The notes under the pieces are model-generated. The model was not told the DNA's origin, did not search any database, and was given only the letters and a program-made list of their open reading frames with translations. DNA of 63,014 nucleotides. It comes from Acidobacteriaceae bacterium. Its GTDB lineage: Bacteria; Acidobacteriota; Terriglobia; Terriglobales; Acidobacteriaceae. Shown in pieces: positions 7,957-16,944 of the stretch. The stretch is taken from NCBI GenBank assembly GCA_003160215.1, contig PLQW01000129.1:1-63014 (forward strand), in the 5' to 3' direction. Positions within the stretch are counted from its first letter, which is position 1. Each line of letters starts with the position of its first letter. A program made the position numbers and the translations under genes.

Positions 7957-9624
7957 ATGCGTCGATTTCTCGCAGCTACGTTAATAGCGGCAACGGCTTT
8001 TGGGCCGCTGGTAAGCGCCTACGCGGCTCCGGCAGCCCCGCAAGGTACCCATGCCGGGATTAGCCAAACGACCACACCGATCACGCATCTGGTGATTATC
8101 TTTCAGGAAAACGTTTCCTTCGACCACTACTTCGGGACGTATCCCAACGCGCTGAACCCTTCGGGGGGAAGTTCCGTGGTGCCGGAACCTAGGTTCTATC
8201 CCGCGCCGGGCACGCCGACCGTCAACGGCTTCACCCCCGCGCTCTTGAACAATAATCCCAACCTCAATCCGGCCAATGGCGCCGGAGCCACAAATCCCTT
8301 TCGCCTGGATCGCTCGCAGGCTTGGACTGCCGACCAGGACCACGATTATGGACCGGAGCAAGCGGCCTTCGATGGTGGCTTGATGGACCTGTTTCCGCTC
8401 AACGTGGGGACCCCCGGACCCCCGCCGTACCACGGTCCTCCGGTTGTTGACACCACCGGGCTGGTATTGGGCTACTACGACGGCAACACCACAACCGCTC
8501 TGTGGAACTATGCCCAGTACTACTCGCTGAACGACAACTTCTACGGGACAACGTTCGGGCCTTCGACACCTGGAGCGCTAAATGTCGTATCCGGCCAGAC
8601 TGACGGTGTAACCCAGAACATCAACTCCGATTATGCGGTGGTTCCTGATGGCAACGGCGGATACAGCCTAGTTAGCGACACGGATCCGGTCGGCGACGTT
8701 TGCTCCGGGAGCTCACAGGTGCAGATGGGCGGCCAAAATATCGGTGACCTGCTGACCGCCGCTGGTGTCACTTGGGGATTTTTTGAGGGTGGGTTTGACC
8801 TTACCATCACCAACCCGAACGGAACCACGGGATGCCATCGGTCCCACACCTCGGTCTATGTCGGGACGCCGAAGGCGGACTACATTCCGCACCATCAGCC
8901 GTTCCAGTACTACGTCTCTACCGCCAACTTGCAGCACACTCGCCCCACTTCGGTTTCCACCATTGGGCACAATGGCGACGCCGCCAATCACCAGTACGAC
9001 ATTCACGACTTTTTCGACGCCGTGAATTCCGGAAACTTCCCGGCTGTTAGCTACTTGAAAGCACCGGGATATCAGGATGGACACGCCGGCTACTCGACGC
9101 CGCTCGATGAACAGAACTTTATTGTTCAGGTGATCAACTTTCTCCAACAGCAGCCGGAATGGGCAAACACCGCGGTTGCCATCACCTGGGATGATTCCGA
9201 CGGCTGGTACGACCATCAGCTCGGACAGATCGTCAACCAGTCGCAGACCTCGCAGGATGCACTCAACGGACCGGGCTATTGTGGCCACGCCTTGCCGACT
9301 CTTGCCGGCATCAATGGACCGCACGCCCAGGGCCGCTGCGGCTATGGTCCACGCATTCCGCTGCTGGTTATCTCTCCCTTCGCACGCCAGAACTTTGTCG
9401 ATCACACCATGACCGACCAAAGCTCGATTGTGCGATTCATCGAGGACAACTGGCTGGGTAGCCAGCGGATACTGGGCTCCTTCGATGCGATCGCAGGCCC
9501 CATCAACAATATGTTCGATTTCAACCAGAGCGGGAATGATCGCGTAAGCCTCGATCCCCAGACGGGCGAGGTGAAATTCTCTGACAACGCGGCAAGCCGC
9601 GCGGCGAAACAAGCCCGGAAGTGA
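7957..9624 (+). CDS. Secreted phosphoesterase of the phospholipase C/acid phosphatase family
   Basis: A 555-residue protein with a signal peptide (MRRFLAATLIAATAFGPLVSAYA) and a phosphoesterase domain (PF04185 type, shared by bacterial phospholipases C and acid phosphatase AcpA). The family start motif is clear: VIIFQENVSFDHYFGTYP. Later metal/phosphate-site regions are AITWDDSDGWYDHQ and GYGPRIPLLVISPFA with a C-terminal DQSSIVRFIEDNW. It should hydrolyse phosphate esters or phospholipids outside the cytoplasm; which substrate cannot be read from sequence. The upstream GTG at 7942 is rejected because GAGGAGAGAG sits just before the ATG at 7957. A strong terminator follows. Confidence 0.9.
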   Translation: MRRFLAATLIAATAFGPLVSAYAAPAAPQGTHAGISQTTTPITHLVIIFQENVSFDHYFGTYPNALNPSGGSSVVPEPRFYPAPGTPTVNGFTPALLNNNPNLNPANGAGATNPFRLDRSQAWTADQDHDYGPEQAAFDGGLMDLFPLNVGTPGPPPYHGPPVVDTTGLVLGYYDGNTTTALWNYAQYYSLNDNFYGTTFGPSTPGALNVVSGQTDGVTQNINSDYAVVPDGNGGYSLVSDTDPVGDVCSGSSQVQMGGQNIGDLLTAAGVTWGFFEGGFDLTITNPNGTTGCHRSHTSVYVGTPKADYIPHHQPFQYYVSTANLQHTRPTSVSTIGHNGDAANHQYDIHDFFDAVNSGNFPAVSYLKAPGYQDGHAGYSTPLDEQNFIVQVINFLQQQPEWANTAVAITWDDSDGWYDHQLGQIVNQSQTSQDALNGPGYCGHALPTLAGINGPHAQGRCGYGPRIPLLVISPFARQNFVDHTMTDQSSIVRFIEDNWLGSQRILGSFDAIAGPINNMFDFNQSGNDRVSLDPQTGEVKFSDNAASRAAKQARK

Positions 9625-9672
9625 ACCAAATGCTCAGGGCGCCAGTCGTCCTGACTGATCATCTACCGGTCA

Positions 9673-9730
9673 AAAACGGCAGGTCTTGTACGTCAAATCC
9701 GGCGTACATGCTCCTGCCGTTTTCTTTTGT
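9673..9730 (+). terminator. Rho-independent terminator after the phosphoesterase gene
   Basis: An 11-bp perfect inverted repeat, AAAACGGCAGG (9673-9683) and CCTGCCGTTTT (9713-9723), with an inner GTACG/CGTAC pairing, then TTTTCTTTTG. It lies about 50 bp after the stop and fits an intrinsic terminator; the A-rich left arm could also let it work on the other strand. Confidence 0.8.
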
Positions 9731-9833
9731 GCAATGTCCCAATCGCGGCTGGCCCACTCACTAATCCTGAAAACCGCCATAGCCTACGGGTTTATACTGG
9801 CCCGCTCGCACTCTTTCATTTTTCCGAGGCGCT

Positions 9834-11675
9834 ATGAAACACGTTGTGCGCACTTTTTTGTTTCTCTCGCTTATCTCCACATTCAGCGCGTCACAATCCA
9901 TGAACCGCATGAGCCATCCGAATCAAGCCAATGCGAAATTTGCCCAGATGACAGATCAGTTCGTGAAAGATTCGCTGGTGCTGTCTCCGGTGAGCGCGTC
10001 GCAGGCTGGTTACCACAAGCATCTCGACCCCAAGACCGGCAAGACGATTGATCTCGACGCGCAGCTCGACGACGTTAGTGCGCAGGGAATTGCCGCTCAG
10101 GAGAAGTTCTATCGCGAGTGGCGACATCGCTTCCAGACCGAGACTCCGGTCGCGGGTCTGAATCCGCAGGACTCTGCCGACTATCGCCTCATCGACGACC
10201 AGATCGCCCTGAACTTGCTCGAATTCGACCAGATCCAGAATTACAAGCACAATCCCACGGGGTACGTGGAGCTGATCGGCAACGGGCTGTTTCTGCCTTT
10301 AACGCAGGAATACGCGTCGAAGGGGGTGCGCGTGGGCGACGTGATCTCGCGCATCGGCCAGATCCCGCGGTTCCTGGATCAGGCCAAGTCGCAACTCACG
10401 GACTCCGATCCCATTTTTATCTCGACGGCGGTGGAGGAGAACCAAGGCAATCTTAATCTGGTTGACTCCGTGGCCGCCGACATCCCAGCGAGTTCGCCGC
10501 TCAAAGCGCAGTACGACAAAGTTGCGCCCGCCGCAAAGAAGGCGCTGACCGACTTCAACGCGTGGATGCAGAACGATCTGGCCAAGCGTCCCGCGAATGG
10601 CCGCACCTGGCGGCTGGGCAAAGAATGGTACGCGCCCAAGTTTCGCTACGTGGTGGAGACTTCCATCGAGCCGGCGCAGTTGCTGACCGACGCCGAGGCC
10701 GCCCTGACGAAGACTCGCGCCGAAATGCTGCAACTGGCGCTGCCGCTCTATAAGCAGATGTATCCCGGCCAGGACGACTACAGCAATCTGACTGCCCAGG
10801 AGCGCGAGAACAAGATCATTGCCGCGGTGCTCAACAAGATCAGCGACGAACACCCGCAACGCGATCAGTTAATCGAGGCGGTGAAGGCCGACCTCGACGG
10901 CATCAAGCAGTTCATACGCGAGAAGAAGATTGTCTCGCTTAGCAGCCGCGACAACCTGAAAGTTATCCCGACGCCGGAGTTTGAGCGCGGCAGCTATTCG
11001 GTGGCGGGGTTCCACTCGGCGCCGCCGCTGGAGCCAACCGCTGAAGCCCAGTACTGGGTGACTCCGATTGATCCTAAGATGTCGGACGCGATGGCCGAAA
11101 GCAAGCTGCGCGAGTACAACAACTACGCGCTGAAGTGGCTCACCATTCACGAGGCGCTGCCGGGACACTACGTCCAGGCCGAGCATGCCGACGACGTTGA
11201 GCCGCCCACGCGGCGCGTGTTGCGCAACCTCTTTGGCAATGGACCGTACGTCGAAGGGTGGGCCGAGTACGGCGCCGACGTGATGACGCAGGAAGGCTAT
11301 CTCGATTTCAGTTCGAAGTTCAGGATTGTGCGGCTGAAGATCTGGCTTCGCGCCGTAGCCAACACCATTCTCGACATTCGCCTGCAGACTATGAACATGA
11401 CGGACCAGCAGGCGCTCGACCTGATGATGAAAGACACCTTCCAGACACAGGCCGAAGCCGAGGGCAAGCTGGTGCGCGCCAAGCTCAGCTCCACCCAGCT
11501 TCCGACGTACTTCGTCGGCACTCGCCAGTGGTGGTCGCTGCGCAAGAAATATCAGGCTGCAAAAGGCAGCAGCTTCACGCTGGAGGAGTTCCACAACCGC
11601 GCGCTCGACCAGGGGCCACTACCGCTGGAGTATCTGGAGAAAATCATTTTGCCGGAAAGCGGGGCAGGGAATTAG
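9834..11675 (+). CDS. DUF885 family protein, putative secreted metallopeptidase
   Basis: A 613-residue DUF885 protein with a short signal peptide (MKHVVRTFLFLSLISTFSAS). The family's hallmark HEALPGH, a variant of the HExxH zinc motif, is at residues 439-445 after TIH, and a downstream acidic region EGWAEYGADVM supplies the likely third ligand. The family is widespread in Acidobacteriota and is assigned to metallopeptidase-like enzymes, but the biological substrate is generally unknown. It stands alone between two hairpins and converges on the M64 peptidase gene, so this segment holds two secreted peptidases back to back. Confidence 0.9.
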   Translation: MKHVVRTFLFLSLISTFSASQSMNRMSHPNQANAKFAQMTDQFVKDSLVLSPVSASQAGYHKHLDPKTGKTIDLDAQLDDVSAQGIAAQEKFYREWRHRFQTETPVAGLNPQDSADYRLIDDQIALNLLEFDQIQNYKHNPTGYVELIGNGLFLPLTQEYASKGVRVGDVISRIGQIPRFLDQAKSQLTDSDPIFISTAVEENQGNLNLVDSVAADIPASSPLKAQYDKVAPAAKKALTDFNAWMQNDLAKRPANGRTWRLGKEWYAPKFRYVVETSIEPAQLLTDAEAALTKTRAEMLQLALPLYKQMYPGQDDYSNLTAQERENKIIAAVLNKISDEHPQRDQLIEAVKADLDGIKQFIREKKIVSLSSRDNLKVIPTPEFERGSYSVAGFHSAPPLEPTAEAQYWVTPIDPKMSDAMAESKLREYNNYALKWLTIHEALPGHYVQAEHADDVEPPTRRVLRNLFGNGPYVEGWAEYGADVMTQEGYLDFSSKFRIVRLKIWLRAVANTILDIRLQTMNMTDQQALDLMMKDTFQTQAEAEGKLVRAKLSSTQLPTYFVGTRQWWSLRKKYQAAKGSSFTLEEFHNRALDQGPLPLEYLEKIILPESGAGN

Positions 11676-11789
11676 CAACAGTGCGCCCGGCCAACGGCAA
11701 ATGTGAAGAAGTGTTAAAAGATCGATATTGTCGAGCGTGAGGAGAACTTTTCCCGCCGCCATCCGTCTATAGAGGTAACCCAAATCCAA

Positions 11790-11840
11790 GGTGGGCGCCG
11801 CAACCCAACAGAAAGACAAACCGGCGCCCGCCGTCTATTT
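11790..11840. terminator. Hairpin between two convergent peptidase genes
   Basis: GGTGGGCGCCG (11790-11800) pairs with CGGCGCCCGCC (11822-11832), 10 of 11 positions, followed by GTCTATTTTCC on the plus strand. Its position between convergent stops suggests termination, although the U-tract is weak. Confidence 0.5.
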
Positions 11841-11843
11841 TCC

Positions 11844-13271
11844 TCACTGCGCCGCATACATCCCAATAATCCGCTCGATGGCACGCCGGCACACCGCGCA
11901 AAACTTATCGTAGCGAGTGAACATGATGCAGTTCTCTTGCGGACGGTAGTAGCCGCGAGATTCGTAGTTCGCTCCCTCAAAGGCGCCGACTTGATCCGAA
12001 TATTTGTCAGTCGCCAGTAGCTCATCTTCGTGCTTCTTCTCTTTTTCGAACAGCGCGTCCATCGCTGATTCCGGCCGGTTCTCGGCGCGAATGCGGCGGC
12101 GCTCGGCCTGGATCTCGTGCTCGTAGGCCTCGAATTCCGCTTTGTGCCAAGGCGTCGGCAGCGGCGTGCCGGCCGCGACCAGGTCTCTCCACTTCAAGAT
12201 CGCAGGATCCAATAGGGCGGTTACATTCGGCTCCCAGGGCTCGATGCGCTGCGTTGCGGGAGCATAGGACACATCCGAGGTGTAGTATTCATCGGCCAGT
12301 CCGGCGAAGTGGTGTCCAAACTCGTGCACAAAAACATAGGGCGCCCATTCGCTATCGATTGCAACGGTAGCGTACAGATTGAAAATTCCTCCTCCGCCGT
12401 AGGTCTTTACGTTCGCCAGTATCTCGATGAACTCATACGGAGCGTAGGAGGCAACATCGCGCAACGCGCGATTGTCGGTGGTCATGATGTAACGCTCGCT
12501 GTCGAACGTGTCGTACGACGTGCCGATGGGCGAGTGCCGCAACACACCTGTCGAAGGCCGCGAGATGCCCGGTTGCTCCGCTGGCGGGCACAGCGCCCAA
12601 ACGTTGAAGTCCCGCCGATGCTCGCGGAACGGCGAACGGGAGAACAGGATTTCGGTAGCCCGCCGGGCATCTAGCTCGAACTTGCTGAGCTCGGCCGCAG
12701 TGTACCCGTCGCCCAGGATCAGCAGATCGACTTTGGTTGCCGGTTCGCCCATCTTCTGGATGGTTATGAGCGGCCCCGGAGACGGCGGATTCAACCTGTC
12801 GATGAACTTGTCCTTGGGATCGATGGTCGTGCTCCACACCTCGTGGAAGCTTACATCCTTGCCCTCTTTGCGTTCCTTGAGGGTGATCTTCACTGGAGCC
12901 GTGGGAGCGGGAAAACGTAGTGACTCGGAGAACGTGCGATTGAGCTTCTTCGCTTCCTCGGTTTGCGACCACTCGCTGAATATTGAGCCGAAACCGCGCG
13001 AGTACAGCAGACGGCCACTCGCCCGATCGCGCACTTCGAAGAAGTAATTTCCCAGATTGCTGTCGTCGATGGTTTTGGCGAGGTCGCCCGGCCAAGGTAA
13101 GGGCTCGATGACCACGCGGTCAAAGCCGAACATCTCCGCGGTGGCATTGCCGGTGTGGTAGTAATCCAGACGCATCGTGGCGGGAGCAGCCGAGTACGCC
13201 AGCGAGCTGAGTAGCATGATTGACGCAGCAAGAAGGAAATACAGTCGCACGTGGCACGGTTTCAAAAACAT
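11844..13271 (-). CDS. Secreted peptidase of the IgA peptidase M64 family
   Basis: A 475-residue protein. The signal segment begins MFLKPCHVRLYFLLAASIML, which places the start at 13271; the frame extends to 13322 without a better ribosome site. An N-terminal beta-rich M64 domain is followed by the catalytic domain with ILGDGYTAAE and the zinc motif HEFGHHFAGLADEY (HExxH at about residues 316-320). Family M64 was named for an IgA-cleaving clostridial enzyme, but homologues are common in soil bacteria that meet no antibodies, so a general secreted endopeptidase role is more likely here. A charged helix rich in Glu and Arg precedes the C-terminus, which has a Cys pair (CAVC). Confidence 0.9.
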   Translation of the reverse strand: MFLKPCHVRLYFLLAASIMLLSSLAYSAAPATMRLDYYHTGNATAEMFGFDRVVIEPLPWPGDLAKTIDDSNLGNYFFEVRDRASGRLLYSRGFGSIFSEWSQTEEAKKLNRTFSESLRFPAPTAPVKITLKERKEGKDVSFHEVWSTTIDPKDKFIDRLNPPSPGPLITIQKMGEPATKVDLLILGDGYTAAELSKFELDARRATEILFSRSPFREHRRDFNVWALCPPAEQPGISRPSTGVLRHSPIGTSYDTFDSERYIMTTDNRALRDVASYAPYEFIEILANVKTYGGGGIFNLYATVAIDSEWAPYVFVHEFGHHFAGLADEYYTSDVSYAPATQRIEPWEPNVTALLDPAILKWRDLVAAGTPLPTPWHKAEFEAYEHEIQAERRRIRAENRPESAMDALFEKEKKHEDELLATDKYSDQVGAFEGANYESRGYYRPQENCIMFTRYDKFCAVCRRAIERIIGMYAAQ

Positions 13272-13359
13272 CCTTATGGCCTCTCGTCCTTTCGCGAACC
13301 CGTGCCGGTGAGGGTTCGACACGAACTCGCCTTCGCGTAATGGAACCGCAAGTACTGGC

Positions 13360-14925
13360 TCAGTTCAGCTTCCCGGCAACCTCTTCCGCCGCGTGCAGTA
13401 TGGTCCCTTCCTTCGCAATGCGCGTCAGGGTATTGATGTCCTCATACAGGGGCCTGTCTTCGTCCAGCCTGTTGACATACTGGCGAACCACGTCGTAGGC
13501 CGCCTGCGACGCCGGTGATGGCCTGACCGGAGCTCGCAGATCGAAGGCTTGTGCCGCCGCCATCAACTCTATCGCCACCACCGTCCACGCGTTCTCGATA
13601 ATCTGCCGCGTCTTGATGGCTGTGGTCATGCCCATGGAGACGAAATCCTCCTGGTCGGCGGCTGCCGGTATAGAGCCCGTGGCGGCAGGATGGCTAAGCA
13701 CGCGGTTCTCGCAAATCAGCGCTCCCGCAGTGTACTGCGAGAGCATCAAGCCGGAGAACATTCCGGCGCCCCTGGTCAGAAATGCCGGCAGGCCCATGGA
13801 CAGGTGCGGATTCATCAAGCGGTTGAGCCTGCGCTCGGAGAGGGCCGCCACCGTGGTGACCGACATGCCGACCAATTCCAGAGCGAACGCCATCGGCGTG
13901 CCTTGGAAATTTGCGCCCGTCAGCACTAAGTCATCGTCCGGGAAGAAGGTGGGATTATCGGCGGCATGGTTGAGTTCGATCTCCAGCATGTAGCGCGCCC
14001 ACTTGAAGGCCTCTTTGGCCGCTCCGACTACCTGCGGACTAGAGCGCAGGGAATAGGCATCCTGCACTTTCTTGCCGGGCAAGTTCAACAACTCAGAGCC
14101 TTCGGTTAGCCGGCGAATGTTCTCGGCGCACTCCTGCGACCCGGGGTAACCGCGGGTGGCATGAATCCGTGGATGGTAGGCCATCATGTTGGCGTTCAGC
14201 GATTCGAGTGTCATCGCCAGCACGACTTCCTGGGTCTTGAGCCACCGTGTCGCGTCGAACAACTCCAGGCATCCGATGCCGGTGGTCAGGTCGGAGCCAT
14301 TGATGGTGGCAAGCCCATCTCTCTCGCGAAACATGATAGTGGGAATTCCCGCCTCGCGTATTCCTTGCTTCGCCGGCAGCCGCCTGCACTCGTAAAATAC
14401 TTCGCCCTCGCCCATGAGTGTGAGTGCCATCTGCGACATTGGCGAAAGATCGCCGCACGCGCCCACCGAACCTTTCTGACAGACGACGGGCGTCACGCCT
14501 TTGTTCAACATCGCAATCTGAGTCTGCACAATCTCGTTGCGGATGCCCGAATGCCCCCAGCAATGGGTATTGAGGCGGGAAATCACTCCCGCGCGGACGT
14601 CCTCTTCGGCGCACGGCTCTCCGCAACCGGCGGCGTGAGAGTAGAGCAGGTACTTCTGGAATTTCTCCGCCTGTTCCGGCGTGAGAATTACTTCCGACAG
14701 TTCGCCGATGCCTGTGTTCACCCCGTACATGACTTCGCGCGCACGTATCTTGCGCTCCAAAAGATCGCGGCACTTGTCGATTCGAGCGACGGCGTCCGGA
14801 TGCACCTCGATGGCATGACGGTCGCGGGCAATCGCCGCCAGGTCCTCGATCTTCAGTGAGTGTCCATCCAGGACGACAGAGCTTGCCGTCGAAGTGCGCG
14901 GTAGTTCTTCTACTGCAGTGGGCAT
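13360..14925 (-). CDS. Histidine/aromatic amino-acid ammonia-lyase with Ala-Cys-Gly at the MIO site
   Basis: A 521-residue member of the HAL/PAL/TAL family, which eliminates ammonia from His, Phe or Tyr using the MIO electrophile made by cyclisation of Ala-Ser-Gly. The catalytic Tyr lies in YGVNTGIGE, and LLYSHAAG carries the Ser-His pair typical of histidine lyases. The cofactor triplet reads GSVGACGDLSP: the central Ser is Cys (codon TGC, 14457-14455; residue 157 from this start). Other family elements are intact, including QDAYSLR, NHAADNP, GNFQGTP-like GANFQGTP and QEDFVSMG. The ATG at 14925 has AAGGAAGGA upstream; the frame runs to 15081 but that extension looks like noncoding sequence. 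No other hut genes are nearby, so histidine use is not proven. Confidence 0.88.
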   Translation of the reverse strand: MPTAVEELPRTSTASSVVLDGHSLKIEDLAAIARDRHAIEVHPDAVARIDKCRDLLERKIRAREVMYGVNTGIGELSEVILTPEQAEKFQKYLLYSHAAGCGEPCAEEDVRAGVISRLNTHCWGHSGIRNEIVQTQIAMLNKGVTPVVCQKGSVGACGDLSPMSQMALTLMGEGEVFYECRRLPAKQGIREAGIPTIMFRERDGLATINGSDLTTGIGCLELFDATRWLKTQEVVLAMTLESLNANMMAYHPRIHATRGYPGSQECAENIRRLTEGSELLNLPGKKVQDAYSLRSSPQVVGAAKEAFKWARYMLEIELNHAADNPTFFPDDDLVLTGANFQGTPMAFALELVGMSVTTVAALSERRLNRLMNPHLSMGLPAFLTRGAGMFSGLMLSQYTAGALICENRVLSHPAATGSIPAAADQEDFVSMGMTTAIKTRQIIENAWTVVAIELMAAAQAFDLRAPVRPSPASQAAYDVVRQYVNRLDEDRPLYEDINTLTRIAKEGTILHAAEEVAGKLN

Positions 14926-15128
14926 AGTCCTTCCTTGTGTTGCGGCTGTGAAGATCTCCGCAAAACGAATGTAATCCGCTGTCGTGCCTCGCGGTATGAC
15001 CGCTATCACCTGATGGCGTGATTGCTCGGGACGGGCGGATCGTGCGTTGAGAATTCGTGGGCCGAGTCGGTCGAGAAGCATAGTCTCCGATCGCCTTTCG
15101 GCGTTACAATTGAGAAGAAGCAGTTACC

Positions 15129-16214
15129 ATGCAGTTAACAGTTTTACAGCCCCAAGTCCACGAGGCGCGCTGGTGGGAGACCATGGCCGATGGCCGTCTC
15201 CACTGCTACCTCTGTCCACGGCACTGCCACATCGGAGAAGGCCAGAGCGGCTTCTGCTTCATTCGCAAGAACGAGGGCGGGCGCCTGTTGCAACTTGGCT
15301 ATGGGCGGCCCGCGGCACTCGCGATGGACCCCGTCGAAAAAAAGCCACTCAACCACTTTTTCCCCGGAACAAAGATTCTCTCCATGGGTACCGCCGGCTG
15401 CAACATGGGTTGTTCCTTCTGCCAGAACTGGGACATCTCCAAAGCCAAGTCCGACCAAGTCAACGCGCTGACGCTCAGTGCGGAGAATGTGGTCGAAGTG
15501 GCGCTGGAGCATCGCGCGCCCCACATTGCGTTCACCTACAACGAGCCGACCATCTGGGGCGAGTACGTCGTTGACATCGCGCGCGAGGCCCACGATGCCG
15601 GTCTGAACACGGTTATGGTGTCGAACGGTTACATCACGCGCGAGGCGTTCTTCGACATTTATCGCTACATTGACGCCGCCAACATTGACCTCAAAGCGTT
15701 CACCGAAGAGTTCTACGGCAAGATCACGCTGACGCACTTGCAGCCGGTGCTGGATACGTTGAAGTGGCTGCGCCACGAAACCGGCGTTTGGTTTGAGATT
15801 ACCAACCTCATAATCCCAACGATGAACGATGGCGACGCGGAGTTCCAGGAGTTGTGCGATTGGGTGCTGGAGAACCTCGGCGACGATGTGCCGCTCCACT
15901 TCACCGCGTTCCACCCCGATTTCAAGTTGCAGGACAAGCCGGCAACTCCCCCGGAGACGCTGCATCGAGCGCGCAAGCTGGCCATGCGGATGGGACTGAA
16001 GTACGTTTATGAGGGCAATATCTACTCCGACGGCGCCAACACGATCTGTCCGGGATGCAAGCAGATCGTGATCACGCGCTCGTGGCACTCGGTTATGGCG
16101 AACCGGCTGAAGGATGGCTGCTGCGTCAATTGCGGCACGCGCATCGCGGGAGTGTTCACGAGGGCCGAGGCGGAAAAGCGGAGAGAGTGGGCGAGCGTGC
16201 TGCAGAAGGCCTAG
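15129..16214 (+). CDS. Radical SAM enzyme of the AmmeMemoRadiSam (AmrS) type
   Basis: A 361-residue radical SAM protein. The cluster motif CNMGCSFC (CxxxCxxC) follows GTAG, and the N-terminus carries CYLCPRHC, typical of the AmmeMemoRadiSam system enzyme. The C-terminal end has two more Cys pairs (CPGC and CVNC), likely a zinc or extra cluster site. The family is named for usual neighbours AMMECR1 and MEMO; neither is in this window, so the gene is orphaned here and its substrate is unknown. The start ATG at 15129 follows a purine-rich GAAGAAG. Its TAG stop is the first three bases of a palindromic repeat element. It is divergent from the ammonia-lyase gene. Confidence 0.88.
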   Translation: MQLTVLQPQVHEARWWETMADGRLHCYLCPRHCHIGEGQSGFCFIRKNEGGRLLQLGYGRPAALAMDPVEKKPLNHFFPGTKILSMGTAGCNMGCSFCQNWDISKAKSDQVNALTLSAENVVEVALEHRAPHIAFTYNEPTIWGEYVVDIAREAHDAGLNTVMVSNGYITREAFFDIYRYIDAANIDLKAFTEEFYGKITLTHLQPVLDTLKWLRHETGVWFEITNLIIPTMNDGDAEFQELCDWVLENLGDDVPLHFTAFHPDFKLQDKPATPPETLHRARKLAMRMGLKYVYEGNIYSDGANTICPGCKQIVITRSWHSVMANRLKDGCCVNCGTRIAGVFTRAEAEKRREWASVLQKA

Positions 16215-16380
16215 AGCGATTCCAGAGTGGCTGTGGCACGGGTAGTGCGGGCCTTCAGGCCCGCGTTAGGAACGCCCGCGCAATTCTTGGCTGAAGCGAT
16301 TTTTCGTCTCGCTCTTGGACGCAGTTCTGAAGGCCCGCACTACCCGGGCGAGCGGATACATCAATCCTGGAACCGCTCTA
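16212..16380. repeat. MITE/REP-like nested palindrome, copy 1
   Basis: A 169-bp element with imperfect ends TAGAGCGATTCCAG and CTGGAACCGCTCTA (reverse complement TAGAGCGGTTCCAG). Inside, an 18-bp perfect inverted repeat GGTAGTGCGGGCCTTCAG (16241-16258) pairs with 16327-16344, and each arm can fold by itself around GCGGGCCTTCAGGCCCGC. Its first three bases are the stop codon of the radical SAM gene. Related copies are at 54105 and 55261. Confidence 0.8.
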
Positions 16381-16449
16381 ACCGCTTAACATCACCCCAC
16401 GGAATCTGTTCTTCGCTTGTAGTAACCACTTCTGGCACAATTGGTGCTC

Positions 16450-16866
16450 ATGCTCAAAGTGAAGAAGCTCTCGCCCCATGCCGTTCTACCGACCGTAGCC
16501 CACCCCGGAGAAGACATCGGCTACGATCTCTACTCGTCCGAAGATCTCACCATTGCAGCCCACTGCGCGGCAGGGGTGCATACCGGTATCGCCATCGAGT
16601 TTGTGCCGGCGGCGGGAGGAATTGTGAAGACCAGGTCCGGCCTCGCCAAGAAGCGGCTGCTATGCAATGCCGGAGTCATTGACGCCGGCTATCGCGGCGA
16701 GATTATCGTGCTCATGGAAAACCTGGGCGAGGGGCCGTATTCCATCCGCAAAGGCGACAAGATCGCACAGTTGCTTGAGCATCCGTTTCTCGCCCATGAG
16801 GTTGTGGAGGACGAATTGAGCGACGCAGCGCGCGGCGCGAAGGGATTCGGCTCGTCCGGTTCGTAA
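16450..16866 (+). CDS. dut: dUTP diphosphatase
   Basis: A 138-residue trimeric-type dUTPase that hydrolyses dUTP to dUMP, protecting DNA from uracil and feeding dTMP synthesis. All five motifs are visible: PGEDIGYDL, RSGLAKK, GVIDAGYRGEI with the catalytic Asp, RKGDKIAQL, and a C-terminal GAKGFGSSG. The last is a variant of the usual RGxxGFGSTG arm, with Ala-Lys in place of part of the standard sequence. An in-frame TTG at 16441 is less likely than the ATG at 16450. It lies just beyond the palindromic repeat and converges on the patatin gene. Confidence 0.95.
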   Translation: MLKVKKLSPHAVLPTVAHPGEDIGYDLYSSEDLTIAAHCAAGVHTGIAIEFVPAAGGIVKTRSGLAKKRLLCNAGVIDAGYRGEIIVLMENLGEGPYSIRKGDKIAQLLEHPFLAHEVVEDELSDAARGAKGFGSSGS

Positions 16867-16944
16867 AGAACCAGCAACTGCGGCTTGACCTGTGCAGCTC
16901 ACGAATGTACAAACCGCCAGCCACTGTCTCGCACCTGCGAAGAA

